NCBI RefSeq assembly: GCF_025532145.1
Contig: NZ_ARXS01000013.1
Location: 1-64,000, forward strand
DNA from: Alloalcanivorax balearicus MACL04
GTDB taxonomy: Bacteria > Pseudomonadota > Gammaproteobacteria > Pseudomonadales > Alcanivoracaceae
Reading direction: 5' to 3'
Length of the DNA stretch: 64,000 bases
This document shows, piece after piece, positions 50,076-59,127 of this stretch (positions are counted from its first letter, which is position 1; every line of letters begins with the position of its first letter). The translations under genes were made by a program, and so were the position numbers. The notes under the pieces were generated by a model. The model was given only the letters and a program-made list of their open reading frames with translations. It made no database searches and was not told where the DNA came from.

Positions 50076-50525
50076 TCAACCCGTTATCCCCGCTACTCCC
50101 TGTCGCGCCAGCAGCGCCTCGCGAACATCTCTACCGGCGCGATGTAACTCACGGATATCGTTATGAAAAAAGCTCTTGGCGATCACAGTCTGGATCACCA
50201 GCACACCGATCAGTTGATCCTCATTGCGCAAAGGGATCCCCAGGTAACTCTTGAAGCGCTCCTCGCCGGAGTTGGCCACATGGTGGTAATCCGGATGATC
50301 GGCTACCTGCCTTGCCACCACCGGCTGACCGGTACGCGCCACCTTACCGGTCAGACCCTGCGAGAACGTCATCCGCGCCCCCAGGGCCTGCGGGTCCAGC
50401 CCGCCGCTGGCCACCAATTCCAGCTCACCCGCTTCCGGAAAAGCGAGATATAGACTACAGACGTCCACGGCCAACGCCTGGCGGACCGCTTCCACTCTTT
50501 CCTGCATGGTACTTTGATATCCCAT
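50076..50525 (-). CDS. GAF-domain protein
   Basis: 149 residues, essentially a single GAF domain (ALAVDVCSLYLAFPEAGELELVASGGLDPQ, then GLTGKVARTGQPVVARQVADHPDYHHV and SYLGIPLRNEDQLIGVLVIQ). It resembles the N-terminal GAF of PtsP, cut free from its enzyme I part. GAF domains bind small ligands or sense redox. ATG 50525 follows a GGGGGG run; the frame continues upstream without similarity. It lies 65 bases upstream of the dehalogenase on the same strand. Confidence 0.85.
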   Translation of the reverse strand: MGYQSTMQERVEAVRQALAVDVCSLYLAFPEAGELELVASGGLDPQALGARMTFSQGLTGKVARTGQPVVARQVADHPDYHHVANSGEERFKSYLGIPLRNEDQLIGVLVIQTVIAKSFFHNDIRELHRAGRDVREALLARQGVAGITG

Positions 50526-50766
50526 CTCCCCCCCCTTTGTTGAGTTCCACTGTCCAAAGCATGAATCAGTGGAGGCAAGTTGCATGCCAGTACCATCGGA
50601 GGCATCGGCATCCCTTGTCTTCATTCACCGCTGTCATGCCACTCCAACACCTCGATTTTTTGCGCCTATCACTACAAGAGGCGAGGCCTGCCTTGATCTA
50701 AACCTTGCTTCAGGTTTTAGAGTCACAACCACGATACCCATCACACCAACCCACTGGAGTAACAAC

Positions 50767-51342
50767 ATGGCCAAACCAGTTCGCATCGCCTTGATCTACG
50801 GCAGCATTCGGGAAGGCCGATTCTGCGACACGATCGTTCGCTGGGCAGCCCGCGAGATCGACGGCCACGAAGCCTTCGAACTGGACGTCATCGATCCCTC
50901 GCCTTTGTTTCCGGCCCCAACCAACGCGCCGCCGAACGACTCCGCCGCCAATGATCTGCAGCAGCGCCTGCATCGTGCCGACGCCTTTGTGGTAGCCACC
51001 CCGGAGTACAATCACAGCTTCAGCGCGCCTCTTAAGCACTTGCTGGACAGTATTTATGGCGTCTGGCAGGCCAAACCGGTAGCGTTCATCAGCTATGGCG
51101 GCGTATCCGGCGGCTTGCGGGCCGTGGAGCAATTGCGATTGGTGTTCGCCGAACTGCACGCCACCACCATTCGTCAGGTGGTGAGCTTCCCCAATGCGCC
51201 GGAGCAATTCGATAAACAGGGACATCCGCGAGACCCGGAGCGGGCATCACGCAATCTCTGCAAACTGCTGGCACAATTGTGGTGGTGGGCGAGTGCCCTG
51301 CGGCAAGCAAGGCAGGAAGAGGCGTATGCGAGCGTGTCGTGA
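50767..51342 (+). CDS. NAD(P)H-dependent FMN reductase
   Basis: 191 residues of the flavodoxin-like FMN-reductase family. The FMN-phosphate loop is GSIREGRFCD, and VATPEYNHSFSAPLKHLLDSIYG and FISYGGVSGGLRAVEQLR are typical. It reduces FMN, quinones or azo compounds with NAD(P)H. ATG 50767 follows TGGAGTAAC. The longer open frame upstream is not supported. Confidence 0.9.
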   Translation: MAKPVRIALIYGSIREGRFCDTIVRWAAREIDGHEAFELDVIDPSPLFPAPTNAPPNDSAANDLQQRLHRADAFVVATPEYNHSFSAPLKHLLDSIYGVWQAKPVAFISYGGVSGGLRAVEQLRLVFAELHATTIRQVVSFPNAPEQFDKQGHPRDPERASRNLCKLLAQLWWWASALRQARQEEAYASVS

Positions 51343-51362
51343 CAGTGAGACTGGATTACGAA

Positions 51363-51449
51363 GCCGCTGTGGGAGCTTGTCCGGGCCGCTGCAAGCGAAT
51401 ACCCGACACCATACACCGCATTCGCCAGCAGGCTAGCTCCCACAGCGGC
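51363..51449. repeat. REP-like palindrome
   Basis: GCCGCTGTGGGAGCTTG (51363-51379) is complementary to CTAGCTCCCACAGCGGC (51433-51449) with one mismatch, with a longer, partly paired middle that includes GCAAGCGAAT and ATTCGC. GTTGTAGC follows, as at the 7041 copy. It lies between the FMN reductase and a convergent hypothetical gene. Confidence 0.75.
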
Positions 51450-51529
51450 GTTGTAGCAATTTCTGAATTCATTTCTCCTAGGCCCGCAAACAGGCTTGGG
51501 GAGCCTCCCGGACGGCGGGCAACCGAGAA

Positions 51530-51952
51530 CTAGTGTGTGTTCTCATTCTCCTCCTCATCCAGCAACTCCAGGATGAGTTTCTCTCCCCGGTTCATGAACG
51601 GCCCCAGTCGTTCCACGAAAAGAACCATTAATTCGCGGTCGCATTCGATCACCGTTCCCACCCACATCTTGAACAGGGCAAAAGCGTAGGAAGCAAAGCG
51701 GTCCGTTTCCGCGTATTCATCCTCGCGGCGATTCAGTTCCTCGATATACCCCATCTTCACCTCTTCCGAGGCCATCATGAACTCATCCATGGTGCCGAAG
51801 CGGCTGAAGAACAAACCGGAGGCCCGGGCCAGATGAAAGCTCACCGCCTCCTGCGCCACATCATTGGCCTTTTCCAGACGAGTAATGGCTTCTTCAATTT
51901 CCGTTTTGAAATCGTCGCGGGTATAGGGGTCTTGCCCATCACTGAATTCCAT
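51530..51952 (-). CDS. Hypothetical acidic helical protein
   Basis: About 140 residues, not recognised. It is highly acidic and predicted helical throughout (TRDDFKTEIEEAITRLEKANDVAQEAVSFHLARASGLFFSRF, VERLGPFMNRGEKLILELLDEEENENTH), without signal or membrane parts. Two Met in frame near the start; ATG 51952 is preferred because AAGGG lies nine bases before it, while it directly abuts the ATG at 51961. It stands alone beside a REP-like repeat. Confidence 0.6.
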   Translation of the reverse strand: MEFSDGQDPYTRDDFKTEIEEAITRLEKANDVAQEAVSFHLARASGLFFSRFGTMDEFMMASEEVKMGYIEELNRREDEYAETDRFASYAFALFKMWVGTVIECDRELMVLFVERLGPFMNRGEKLILELLDEEENENTH

Positions 51953-52119
51953 GGTTCTCATCCCTTAGTTATTCTGTTGTTCCATCATCAAGAAACAGAC
52001 TGTTTCCTTTTCCCCTTTTAAGCAGCCGCCGGGCTGGTGTCAACAACCGGAAGGGGAACGGCGTCTCGTCAGCAAAAGGGGACACATACTATTTGCGCCG
52101 TTCCTGTCATGAGCGGTGA

Positions 52120-52635
52120 CTATGGCTCCGGCACGTCCGTCAGGAAACACTGCCAGTATCCGACATCGATCCAGCGCTCGAATTTGCGGCCCACCGCACG
52201 CAAACAGCCGCTTTGCCGGAACCCGACTTTCTCGTGCAGCGCCACACTGGCGGCGTTCGGCAAGGCGATAACCGCCATCACCGCATGCAACCCCTGATGA
52301 CGAAGTTGCGACAGTAAAGACAGGTACAGACGCTCTCCCAGACCCTGGCCAACCACCCCGGCATCAATGTATACCGTGGATTCAACGCTGAACCGGTAGG
52401 CGTGACGATCATGCCAACGGGTGGCGTAGGCGTATCCCGATAATCCACCCGTGGTTTCCGCCACCCGCCAGGGCAATGACGATGCCTTTACTTTCTGGAT
52501 GCGCCGGGCCATTTCCACCGCCGCTACCGGTTCCGTTTCAAAGGTCGCGATGCTTTCGCGAACGTAATGGTTGTACAAGGACGCCATGGCTTCGGCATCA
52601 GCGGGGCGAGCATCTCGAATCACGGTCTCCGGCAT
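52120..52635 (-). CDS. GNAT-family N-acetyltransferase (phosphinothricin type)
   Basis: 171 residues. The start VIRDARPADAEAMASLYNHYVRESIATFETEP, the acetyl-CoA loop GVVGQGLGERLYLSLL and the end ALPNAASVALHEKVGFRQSGCLRAVGRKFERWIDVGYWQ match the PAT/YncA subgroup. It acetylates amino groups of small compounds. ATG 52635 follows GATGGAGAC; the ATG nine bases upstream is less well placed. Confidence 0.9.
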   Translation of the reverse strand: MPETVIRDARPADAEAMASLYNHYVRESIATFETEPVAAVEMARRIQKVKASSLPWRVAETTGGLSGYAYATRWHDRHAYRFSVESTVYIDAGVVGQGLGERLYLSLLSQLRHQGLHAVMAVIALPNAASVALHEKVGFRQSGCLRAVGRKFERWIDVGYWQCFLTDVPEP

Positions 52636-52702
52636 TGTCTCCATCCTTCAATGATGACTAGACTGATGCTCCTGATTTTTGCCTTTTTTATCGGAGCGCG
52701 CC

Positions 52703-53098
52703 ATGGCACAGGCAATCACTCCCTTTTTGATGTTCCAGGGCAATGCCGAAGCGGCGTTGCGCTTTTATGTCTCTCTGATCGACGATAGCGAGATCATCAG
52801 CCTGTCACATTATGACGAGACACAGCCGGAGGCCGCCGGAAGGGTGTATCAGGCCATGTTTCGTCTGGGACAGCAGGTGGTCCGTTGCATCGACTCACCA
52901 GTCCCTCATGATTTCGATTTCACGCCGTCGTTTTCCTTCTTCATCGACTGCGACAGCGAAGAAGAGCTGACCTCCCTTTATAATCATTTGTCCGAACAAG
53001 GTGAGGTCATGATGCCTTTGGACGATTATGGATTCAGTACTCGTTTTGCCTGGGTCGCCGACCGCTTCGGTGTGTCCTGGCAACTCAATCTGCCCTGA
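52703..53098 (+). CDS. VOC-superfamily (PhnB-like) protein
   Basis: 131 residues, related to the protein at 19401. It begins MAQAITPFLMFQGNAEAALRFYVSLIDDSEI and ends DYGFSTRFAWVADRFGVSWQLNLP. The fold is that of the PhnB-type glyoxalase family; ligand unknown. ATG 52703 follows CGGAGCGC. It is divergent from the acetyltransferase. Confidence 0.87.
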   Translation: MAQAITPFLMFQGNAEAALRFYVSLIDDSEIISLSHYDETQPEAAGRVYQAMFRLGQQVVRCIDSPVPHDFDFTPSFSFFIDCDSEEELTSLYNHLSEQGEVMMPLDDYGFSTRFAWVADRFGVSWQLNLP

Positions 53099-53106
53099 CT
53101 TTTCGG

Positions 53107-53580
53107 CTATAGACCCAGATCCGACAAGCCGGGATGGTCGTCGGGGCGCCGTCCCAATGGCCAGTGGAATTTACGCTCCTGCTCGCCAATCGGCAGGTCG
53201 TTGATACTGGAGTATCGATGGCGCATCAGACCATCATCGTCGAACTCCCAATTCTCGTTACCGTAGGATCTGAACCAGTTGCCGGAATCATCCCGCCATT
53301 CATAGGCATAGCGCACGGCGATGCGACTCTCCGAGAACGCCCATAGCTCCTTGATCAGACGGTATTCCAGCTCTTTGCTCCATTTGCGCTCAAGGAAAGC
53401 GCGCGCCTCATCCCGGCCATGCACGAACTCGGCCCGATTTCGCCAACGGGTATCCAGGCTGTAGGCCATCGCGACCTTATCGGCATCCCGGCTGTTCCAG
53501 CCGTCTTCCGCCAAACGCACCTTCTCAAGGGCGCTGTCACGGGTAAAGGGGGGCAATGGTGGGCGTGGTGCGGTGGTCAT
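53107..53580 (-). CDS. DUF1348 (NTF2-like) protein
   Basis: 157 residues. The family's blocks [48 protein letters not shown], then [41 protein letters not shown], are all present. Its biochemical role is unknown; members often sit next to TetR regulators. It follows the TetR gene by 29 bases on the same strand, so both are probably in one operon controlled by the palindrome at 54201-54214. ATG 53580 follows CTGGAGACC. Confidence 0.88.
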   Translation of the reverse strand: MTTAPRPPLPPFTRDSALEKVRLAEDGWNSRDADKVAMAYSLDTRWRNRAEFVHGRDEARAFLERKWSKELEYRLIKELWAFSESRIAVRYAYEWRDDSGNWFRSYGNENWEFDDDGLMRHRYSSINDLPIGEQERKFHWPLGRRPDDHPGLSDLGL

Positions 53581-53609
53581 GATCGGTCTCCAGTGGCTTA
53601 TAAAACGTC

Positions 53610-54188
53610 TCAATCCTGAATCAACTGGCGCGCCATGCGCGCGGCCCGTTGCGCCGCCCGGTAATCTCCCCCGACCCGAGCGCAGGTAATCGCGCCGTCG
53701 AGCAGAATCAACAGGTCCGCGGACGCTGTTTCCACGTCGGTCACCCCGCACTCCGCCAGCACCGAACGAAGATAGTCTCGTAATCGCTGCTTATGGGCCC
53801 GGGCCACGTCATGAATGGGACCGGCTGCGACTTCGCCGGCAGCGTTAATAAAAGCACAGCCATTGAAATCATCCCGGGCAAACCAGCCCGTCAATGCGTC
53901 GAAGATCCTCTGCAAACGTGGCGGTCCCGGCGGCGCCGTTTCGCATTCCGAGACGAGCCAGCGCATCCAACGCTCGTCCCGCTCACGCAGCGCCTCGGCC
54001 ACCAGGGCTTCCTTGGTGGGGAAGTACCGGTAAATACTTTTCCTCGCCACGCCGGATTCACGCACGATGCGATCCATGCCGGTGGCGTGAATCCCGCCGC
54101 TATAGATCAACTGCTCGGTGACAGCAAGCAACTTTGCTCTCACTGTTTCCGGAGACTCTCTGGTTGATTGCCGTGCTGAAGTGGTCAT
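53610..54188 (-). CDS. TetR-family transcriptional regulator
   Basis: 192 residues. The helix-turn-helix is [36 protein letters not shown], preceded by [18 protein letters not shown]. The C-terminal ligand domain has [21 protein letters not shown], a known subgroup motif. It would repress its own operon by binding the dyad directly upstream. No good ribosome site precedes ATG 54188, so the message may be leaderless or weakly translated. Confidence 0.88.
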   Translation of the reverse strand: MTTSARQSTRESPETVRAKLLAVTEQLIYSGGIHATGMDRIVRESGVARKSIYRYFPTKEALVAEALRERDERWMRWLVSECETAPPGPPRLQRIFDALTGWFARDDFNGCAFINAAGEVAAGPIHDVARAHKQRLRDYLRSVLAECGVTDVETASADLLILLDGAITCARVGGDYRAAQRAARMARQLIQD

Positions 54189-54200
54189 GACCAAGAGAGT

Positions 54201-54214
54201 AGAACGATCGTTCT
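54201..54214. promoter_or_regulatory. Palindromic operator of the TetR regulator
   Basis: AGAACGATCGTTCT is a perfect 14-base palindrome, 12 bases upstream of the tetR-type ATG. TetR family operators of the form TAGAACGATCGTTCTA are common next to such genes. It may also act on the divergent GST gene, whose start is 137 bases away. Confidence 0.8.
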
Positions 54215-54350
54215 CAATCGTCAACCCGCTCCTCTCATGACGACCATCCTTCGGTCCGTTGCTTTCGCGAAACCGGTGGGAATGTTTTAGATTGGTTTGG
54301 TCCCGGCGGCATGCCGCCCATAACCATGACAACAACTGCGGGAGACGCTC

Positions 54351-55046
54351 GTGCTTGATCTGTACTACTGGCCCACCCCCAACGGCTGGAAAATCACCAT
54401 CATGCTGGAGGAGTGCGGGCTGCCCTACCGCATCGTGCCGGTCAATATCGGCGCGGGAGAGCAATTCGATCCCACGTTTCTCGCCCTCAGCCCCAATGGC
54501 CGGATGCCGGCACTGGTGGATCACGCTCCGGAGGATGGCGGCGAGCCGGTTTCCCTTTTCGAAAGCGGAGCCATCCTGGAGTATCTGGCCGAGAAGAGTG
54601 GCCGCTTCCTGCCCGCGGACCTGCGTGGACGCTATCGGGTCAAACAGTGGCTGATGTGGCAAATGGGCGGCTTGGGCCCGATGCTGGGTCAAAACGGTCA
54701 TTTCCTGTTATACGCACCGGAAAAAGTCCCCTATGCCATTGACCGCTACGGCCGCGAAGCCCGACGTCTCTACGGCGTGCTGGATCACGCTCTTTCTGAC
54801 ACTCCTTGCGTGGCCGGCGACTATTCCATAGCCGACATGGCTATCTTTCCCTGGGTGATGACCCACAAAGCCCAGGGCATCACGCTGGACGACTTTCCCA
54901 ACGTAGCACGCTGGTTCTCACAGTTGCGGGGCCGCGAAGCCCTGCAAAAAGGCCTGGCGGTGGACAAGGCGCTGCGCCAGAGCACCATGTCCGACGACGC
55001 CAAACGAGTCCTGTTCGGCCAGAACCAAACCGCGACCAACGAATAA
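54351..55046 (+). CDS. Glutathione S-transferase, YfcG/YghU-like
   Basis: 231 residues. The thioredoxin-like N-terminal part starts LDLYYWPTPNGWKITIMLEECGLPYRIVPVNI and holds the glutathione-binding SPNGRMPALVD and FESGAILEYLAEKSG. The C-terminal helical part contains LDHALSDTPCVAGDYSIADMAIFPW. Such enzymes act as disulfide reductases or detoxifying transferases. GTG 54351 follows CGGGAGACG. It is followed after 18 bases by a kappa-class-like protein; both are probably co-transcribed. Confidence 0.9.
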   Translation: MLDLYYWPTPNGWKITIMLEECGLPYRIVPVNIGAGEQFDPTFLALSPNGRMPALVDHAPEDGGEPVSLFESGAILEYLAEKSGRFLPADLRGRYRVKQWLMWQMGGLGPMLGQNGHFLLYAPEKVPYAIDRYGREARRLYGVLDHALSDTPCVAGDYSIADMAIFPWVMTHKAQGITLDDFPNVARWFSQLRGREALQKGLAVDKALRQSTMSDDAKRVLFGQNQTATNE

Positions 55047-55064
55047 CACCACAAGGATTTCGCC

Positions 55065-55670
55065 ATGATCGAGTTTTACTTCGACTGCTCCAGCCCCTGG
55101 ACTTATCTGGGCTTCGAGAGCATTCAGACCGTCGCCAAGGCCACCGGCACCAGCATCGAATGGAAACCCATTCTGGTGGGCGGCATCTTCAATACCATCA
55201 ATCCCTCCGTGTACGCTTCGCGGGAAAAACCAGTACCGCAGAAAGCGAGCTATATGCGTAAGGATCTGCAGGACTGGGCGCGCTATCAGGGGCTGGAGAT
55301 CAATTGGCCGGAGGTCTTTCCAGTGAACAGCGTCAAGGCCATGCGCGGCTGCCTCTGGCTCGCCCCTCAGGGCAAACTGGTGCCGTTCGCCCGGGCTATG
55401 TTCCAGAGCTATTGGCGTGACGGCAAGGACATCGCTCAGGACGACCAGTTGATTCCGATTCTGGACCAGCTGGGCGTGGACCGGGAGGCTTTCTTCGCCG
55501 GCATCCAGGAACCCGGCATCAAGGACCAGCTGCGCGAGAATACGGAGGCCGCCATGCGACGGGGAGGCTTCGGTTCACCGACGATTTTCGTCGATGGTGA
55601 TGACATGTACTTCGGCAATGACCGGATGCCGTTGATTCAGGCCGCCATTGAGCGACGACAGGGCCGCTGA
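55065..55670 (+). CDS. 2-hydroxychromene-2-carboxylate isomerase-like protein (DsbA/kappa GST fold)
   Basis: 201 residues. It starts MIEFYFDCSSPWTYLGFESIQTVA and has PVNSVKAMRGCLWLA and AMRRGGFGSPTIFVDGDDMYFGNDRM, the layout of HCCA isomerases and kappa GSTs. The active Ser in FDCSSPWTYL fits the isomerase motif. It uses glutathione to isomerise an aromatic-pathway intermediate or a related compound. It partners the GST upstream. Confidence 0.9.
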   Translation: MIEFYFDCSSPWTYLGFESIQTVAKATGTSIEWKPILVGGIFNTINPSVYASREKPVPQKASYMRKDLQDWARYQGLEINWPEVFPVNSVKAMRGCLWLAPQGKLVPFARAMFQSYWRDGKDIAQDDQLIPILDQLGVDREAFFAGIQEPGIKDQLRENTEAAMRRGGFGSPTIFVDGDDMYFGNDRMPLIQAAIERRQGR

Positions 55671-55679
55671 GACGTCACC

Positions 55680-56315
55680 TCAGCGGGCATCCCCATTCAA
55701 GGCCTCCTGGCTGGGAAGCCGGATATAACGGTAATGCCCGGTGATGGGATAAGAGAACAGCAGATTCTCCAATTGCGGTCCGCGCCCGATGTTATGAACG
55801 ATCAAGGGACGGCCGCTATCGGTGGAACGTTGCCCGGTCACCACGCCGATATGCGGAAGATTTCCGGGCAGCATCCAGGTGACCAGATCACCAGGGCGAT
55901 AGGCTTCGGCCCGGTCGGAGACCGGCAGCGCCGCCCCCTGACGTTCGAAGAACGTTTGCAGATTGGGCACTCGCCGGTGATCGATATTGGGATCGGGACG
56001 GCGCAATCCCCAGTGGTTCGGATAAGCGTCGAAAGCTCGCTTCATGTCCTCATGTACCAGACGCTGCAGATCCACCCCCGTCTTGCGATAGGAGCGAATC
56101 ACCACATCCGTGCACACGCCGATATTGTCGGGCACATCACCGTTGGGATAGTCGATACGGCGATAGCCGCCGTCATAGGTGACGGACACCCGGGTGCGTG
56201 CCATGGCGGCATCGACCAAGGCCGTCACGAAGGCGGACTCCGTCGAGGGTTGAGCCACTACCGACAATGGCATCGCCCCCAACAAGGCACTCACAATGAT
56301 GGCAACGGTTTTCAT
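55680..56315 (-). CDS. DUF1287 protein with NlpC/P60-like features, secreted
   Basis: 211 residues with a signal peptide (MKTVAIIVSALLGAMPLSVVAQPST). The mature part has VSVTYDGGYRRIDYPNGDVPDNIGVCTDVVIRSYRKTGVDLQ (Cys with a following helix), PGDLVTWMLPGNLPHIGVV (His) and VHNIG, the arrangement of a papain-like Cys/His fold. This is the DUF1287 pattern; the peptidoglycan target is suspected but not shown. ATG 56315 is set by the signal peptide. Confidence 0.83.
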   Translation of the reverse strand: MKTVAIIVSALLGAMPLSVVAQPSTESAFVTALVDAAMARTRVSVTYDGGYRRIDYPNGDVPDNIGVCTDVVIRSYRKTGVDLQRLVHEDMKRAFDAYPNHWGLRRPDPNIDHRRVPNLQTFFERQGAALPVSDRAEAYRPGDLVTWMLPGNLPHIGVVTGQRSTDSGRPLIVHNIGRGPQLENLLFSYPITGHYRYIRLPSQEALNGDAR

Positions 56316-56427
56316 GGGCGCCAGCATAGCACGGCGCCAATGATGCGGAAGGCCCGCTTCCACCGCCTTGAATCAGCGCCGGGATTCCCTTTTACTGGCC
56401 TCTCCCCGCTACCAGGAACCGTCCGGC

Positions 56428-57588
56428 ATGCTGACCACGCTGGCCATTGGCAACTACCGTTCCGTTCTGAATCTGACCGTGCCACTGAGCCCCCTCAATG
56501 TGGTCACCGGAGCCAATGGCAGCGGTAAATCCAATCTTTATCGCGCCCTGCGATTGCTGGCCGCCACCGCGCGTGATGACGTGATCGCCGCCCTGGCCGC
56601 CGAGGGCGGGCTGGAATCCACGTTCTGGGCTGGACCGGAGACCCTCACCAAAGGCATGCGCAACGGCTCGGTGCCGGTGCAGGGCGGGCCTCGCCAGCAC
56701 AGCCGCCGCCTGCGTCTCGGATTCAACGATGAGGACTATGGCTATCTGATCGAGCTGGGTCTGCCGAAACCGGACGCCACCACCGCCTTCAATCTGGACC
56801 CGGAGATCAAACGGGAACTGATTTGGGCCGGCTCCGGCTATCGTCCGGCCACGGCGCTGGTGGATCGCCGCGGCCCGCTGGTGAAAACCCGGGGAGAAGG
56901 CCCCTGGCAGGTTATCAGCGAACACCTCAACAGCTTCGACAGCCTGTTCAGTCAGGTGGCCGACGCCCGCACCACACCGGAGGTGGTCACCCTGCGCGAG
57001 CGGATTCGCGGTTGGCGCTTCTACGACCACTTTCGCACCGATCAGGACGCCCCCGCCCGGCAGGTCCAGCTGGGCACCCGTACCCCCGTGCTGCATCACG
57101 ACGGGCGCGATCTGGCGGCGGCCCTGCAAACCATTCGGGAAATCGGCGATGCCCGGGCGCTCGACAGTGCCATCGAGGATGCCTTTCCCGGCGCGCGCCT
57201 GGCCATCGTTCCCCTGGACGACGGCCGGCTCAAGATCGCCTTCCACCAGTACGGCCTGCTCCGTCCGCTGACAGCGGCGGAGCTGTCCGATGGCACACTG
57301 CGTTATCTGCTTTTGATCGCGGCCTTGCTGACACCCCGGCCGCCCTCACTGATGGTTCTGAACGAACCGGAAAACAGCCTGCATCCGGATCTGCTCCCGG
57401 CCCTGGCGCGATTGATTGCCCGCGCCAGCCGCCACAGTCAGGTGTGGGTGATCAGCCATGCCAGCCGCCTGGTGGCGGCTCTCAATCAGGCACCGGACTG
57501 CCATGGCGTGGAATTGGAAAAAGAACTTGGGGAAACCCGCATCATGGGCCAGGGACTGCTGAATACCCCCAGGTGGAATTGGCCCTAG
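56428..57588 (+). CDS. AAA-family ATPase, RecF/SMC-like
   Basis: 386 residues. Walker A is GANGSGKS (residues 28-35), right after MLTTLAIGNYRSVLNLTVPLSPLNVVT. The signature region is TAAELSDGTLRYLLLIAALL and Walker B is SLMVLNEPENSLHPDLLPALARL, with a switch His in WVISHASRLVAAL. The insert between them is coiled-coil-poor and short, unlike SMC. Related proteins act with nucleases in defence or repair; no nuclease or toxin partner is visible. ATG 56428 follows AGGAACC. Confidence 0.86.
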   Translation: MLTTLAIGNYRSVLNLTVPLSPLNVVTGANGSGKSNLYRALRLLAATARDDVIAALAAEGGLESTFWAGPETLTKGMRNGSVPVQGGPRQHSRRLRLGFNDEDYGYLIELGLPKPDATTAFNLDPEIKRELIWAGSGYRPATALVDRRGPLVKTRGEGPWQVISEHLNSFDSLFSQVADARTTPEVVTLRERIRGWRFYDHFRTDQDAPARQVQLGTRTPVLHHDGRDLAAALQTIREIGDARALDSAIEDAFPGARLAIVPLDDGRLKIAFHQYGLLRPLTAAELSDGTLRYLLLIAALLTPRPPSLMVLNEPENSLHPDLLPALARLIARASRHSQVWVISHASRLVAALNQAPDCHGVELEKELGETRIMGQGLLNTPRWNWP

Positions 57589-57606
57589 TTCAGCGCACCA
57601 GCCCAC

Positions 57607-58620
57607 TCACCAACCGATGCCCAGGCCGAGACTGTAGTCGGTTTCATCCAGGTCCTCGGAGAAGTCCTTCACCAGATCGGTTTCCACTTTCATGCTCAGT
57701 GAAGCCCAGTCGGTGAGCCGGTAGCGCACTCCGAATTCCGCATCCACGGAATACCCCTCCACACCACTCAGAGCCTTGCCGACACTGCCGCGGCTGAACA
57801 ATTCGAAGGTTTTGCCCACCAGATACCGGTTGTAATCCCATTGCATGCCCAGCGCGTAGAAGGCCTTGTCGCTCCTCTCCGCGTAGGAGAACTGGTTGTA
57901 ACTGAGCAACCACGCCAGGGAAAAAGCCCCCAGTTCATTGTCCCAGAACTGGTAACCTGGTCCCGCTCCCAGGGAACGGCGCCGACGGACATTCTCGAAC
58001 CAGTCGCGCTGGTATTCGTAGCGGGTCTGCCAGAACCGGCTCTCGGTGACGAAGCGGTCCAGCGCGTACTTGGCGCTCCAGTCCTGCTCAATACGCACAT
58101 CGTCACGGAACTTGCGGTTGTAGTCCGCCTGCAGGTTATGCCGCCAGGGCCCGTGCCGGGCTTGATTGTTCAGGGCCAGGTCGAAGTCGTCGGTGTCCCG
58201 CTCAGCCCGCTCATAATTGATGTCGAATTCCAGATCCCCGGTCCATTCCAGATCCTGAAGGAAGGGCTTGGGGCGCAACATACGGGTAACACTGGCCAGT
58301 TCCACCGTGGTTTCTTCTCCGTTGCTGACCACGATCCGACCGGGTTTCCCCGCCGCCACGGTCTTACTGACCTCACCATTACCCCCCGGCCACTTCACCA
58401 GCAACTCTTGATCACTCTGCAGCGTGCTGATCATCTCCCGATCAATGGGCACCGAGCCGGCGTAGGATGTCTCCAGCAGCAACTTGGTACTGTCCATCAG
58501 CACGATCTCGCCGGTGAGCCGGTCACCGTTCTTCAACCAGACGGTGTCGCCCATAGCGCCAGCACTGAGAAATATGAGAGCCGCAAAAAAACAGGATAGA
58601 CGCAGCGGTGCCAATCTCAC
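57607..58620 (-). CDS. DUF481 outer-membrane beta-barrel protein
   Basis: 337 residues with a signal peptide ending SAGAMGDTVW. The N-terminal part (KNGDRLTGEIVLMDSTKLLLETSYAGSVPIDREMI) is a small beta domain found in this family. The rest is beta-barrel-like, with repeated aromatic strands (KYALDRFVTESRFWQTRYEYQRDWFENVRRRRSLGAGPGYQFWDNE), and ends in GLGIGW as outer-membrane barrels do. The role is unknown. GTG 58620 follows AAGGCGA. Confidence 0.87.
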   Translation of the reverse strand: MRLAPLRLSCFFAALIFLSAGAMGDTVWLKNGDRLTGEIVLMDSTKLLLETSYAGSVPIDREMISTLQSDQELLVKWPGGNGEVSKTVAAGKPGRIVVSNGEETTVELASVTRMLRPKPFLQDLEWTGDLEFDINYERAERDTDDFDLALNNQARHGPWRHNLQADYNRKFRDDVRIEQDWSAKYALDRFVTESRFWQTRYEYQRDWFENVRRRRSLGAGPGYQFWDNELGAFSLAWLLSYNQFSYAERSDKAFYALGMQWDYNRYLVGKTFELFSRGSVGKALSGVEGYSVDAEFGVRYRLTDWASLSMKVETDLVKDFSEDLDETDYSLGLGIGW

Positions 58621-58677
58621 GGGGTCGCCTTGGGAAACAGGATTGTCATTATCACCGGAACGAGGATCAACCTCCGC

Positions 58678-59127
58678 TTAATCCTCGTATTCGATCCCCT
58701 CCGAGTCCATCCAAGCCCCCAACATCTCCTCCAACGCCTCGTCCCTGAACCGGTGCCATGCATCCTCCAGGCCGAGATCAAAGACCAGCGACTTGAAGCG
58801 GCGAAAGGCACCGCGGCCTCTGATCGCATCCTCAAGCGCCTCGCTGTCCCTGCCAGACGTCACCGACCAACAGAACTTCTCCATGACATGATACTCATCA
58901 AATTCCCATTGATCCGGCATTGGCACGTATTGGTCCGAGGACAACACTTCGCGGATCTTAGGCAATATCTCCTTGAGCCAGTCAGGGCCGTCGGGATCCG
59001 GCTCTTCCGCTTTCTGGGCCTCCTCATTCATAACCGGGAAGACCTCCCCGGTTTCTCTATGCATATAACACTGAAACTCATCACCGGCATGCCATTCTCT
59101 GGCAACGTCTTTGAGCGATACAGTCAT
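58678..59127 (-). CDS. UPF0158-family protein
   Basis: 149 residues. The block CYMHRETGEVF near the start and IRGRGAFRRFKSLVFDLGLEDAWHRFRDEAL with LGAWMDSEGIEYED near the end are the UPF0158 signature. It is acidic and soluble, with no known function. ATG 59127 follows AAAAGGAGGAG. It is followed by the DUF481 gene on the same strand after 57 bases. Confidence 0.85.
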   Translation of the reverse strand: MTVSLKDVAREWHAGDEFQCYMHRETGEVFPVMNEEAQKAEEPDPDGPDWLKEILPKIREVLSSDQYVPMPDQWEFDEYHVMEKFCWSVTSGRDSEALEDAIRGRGAFRRFKSLVFDLGLEDAWHRFRDEALEEMLGAWMDSEGIEYED

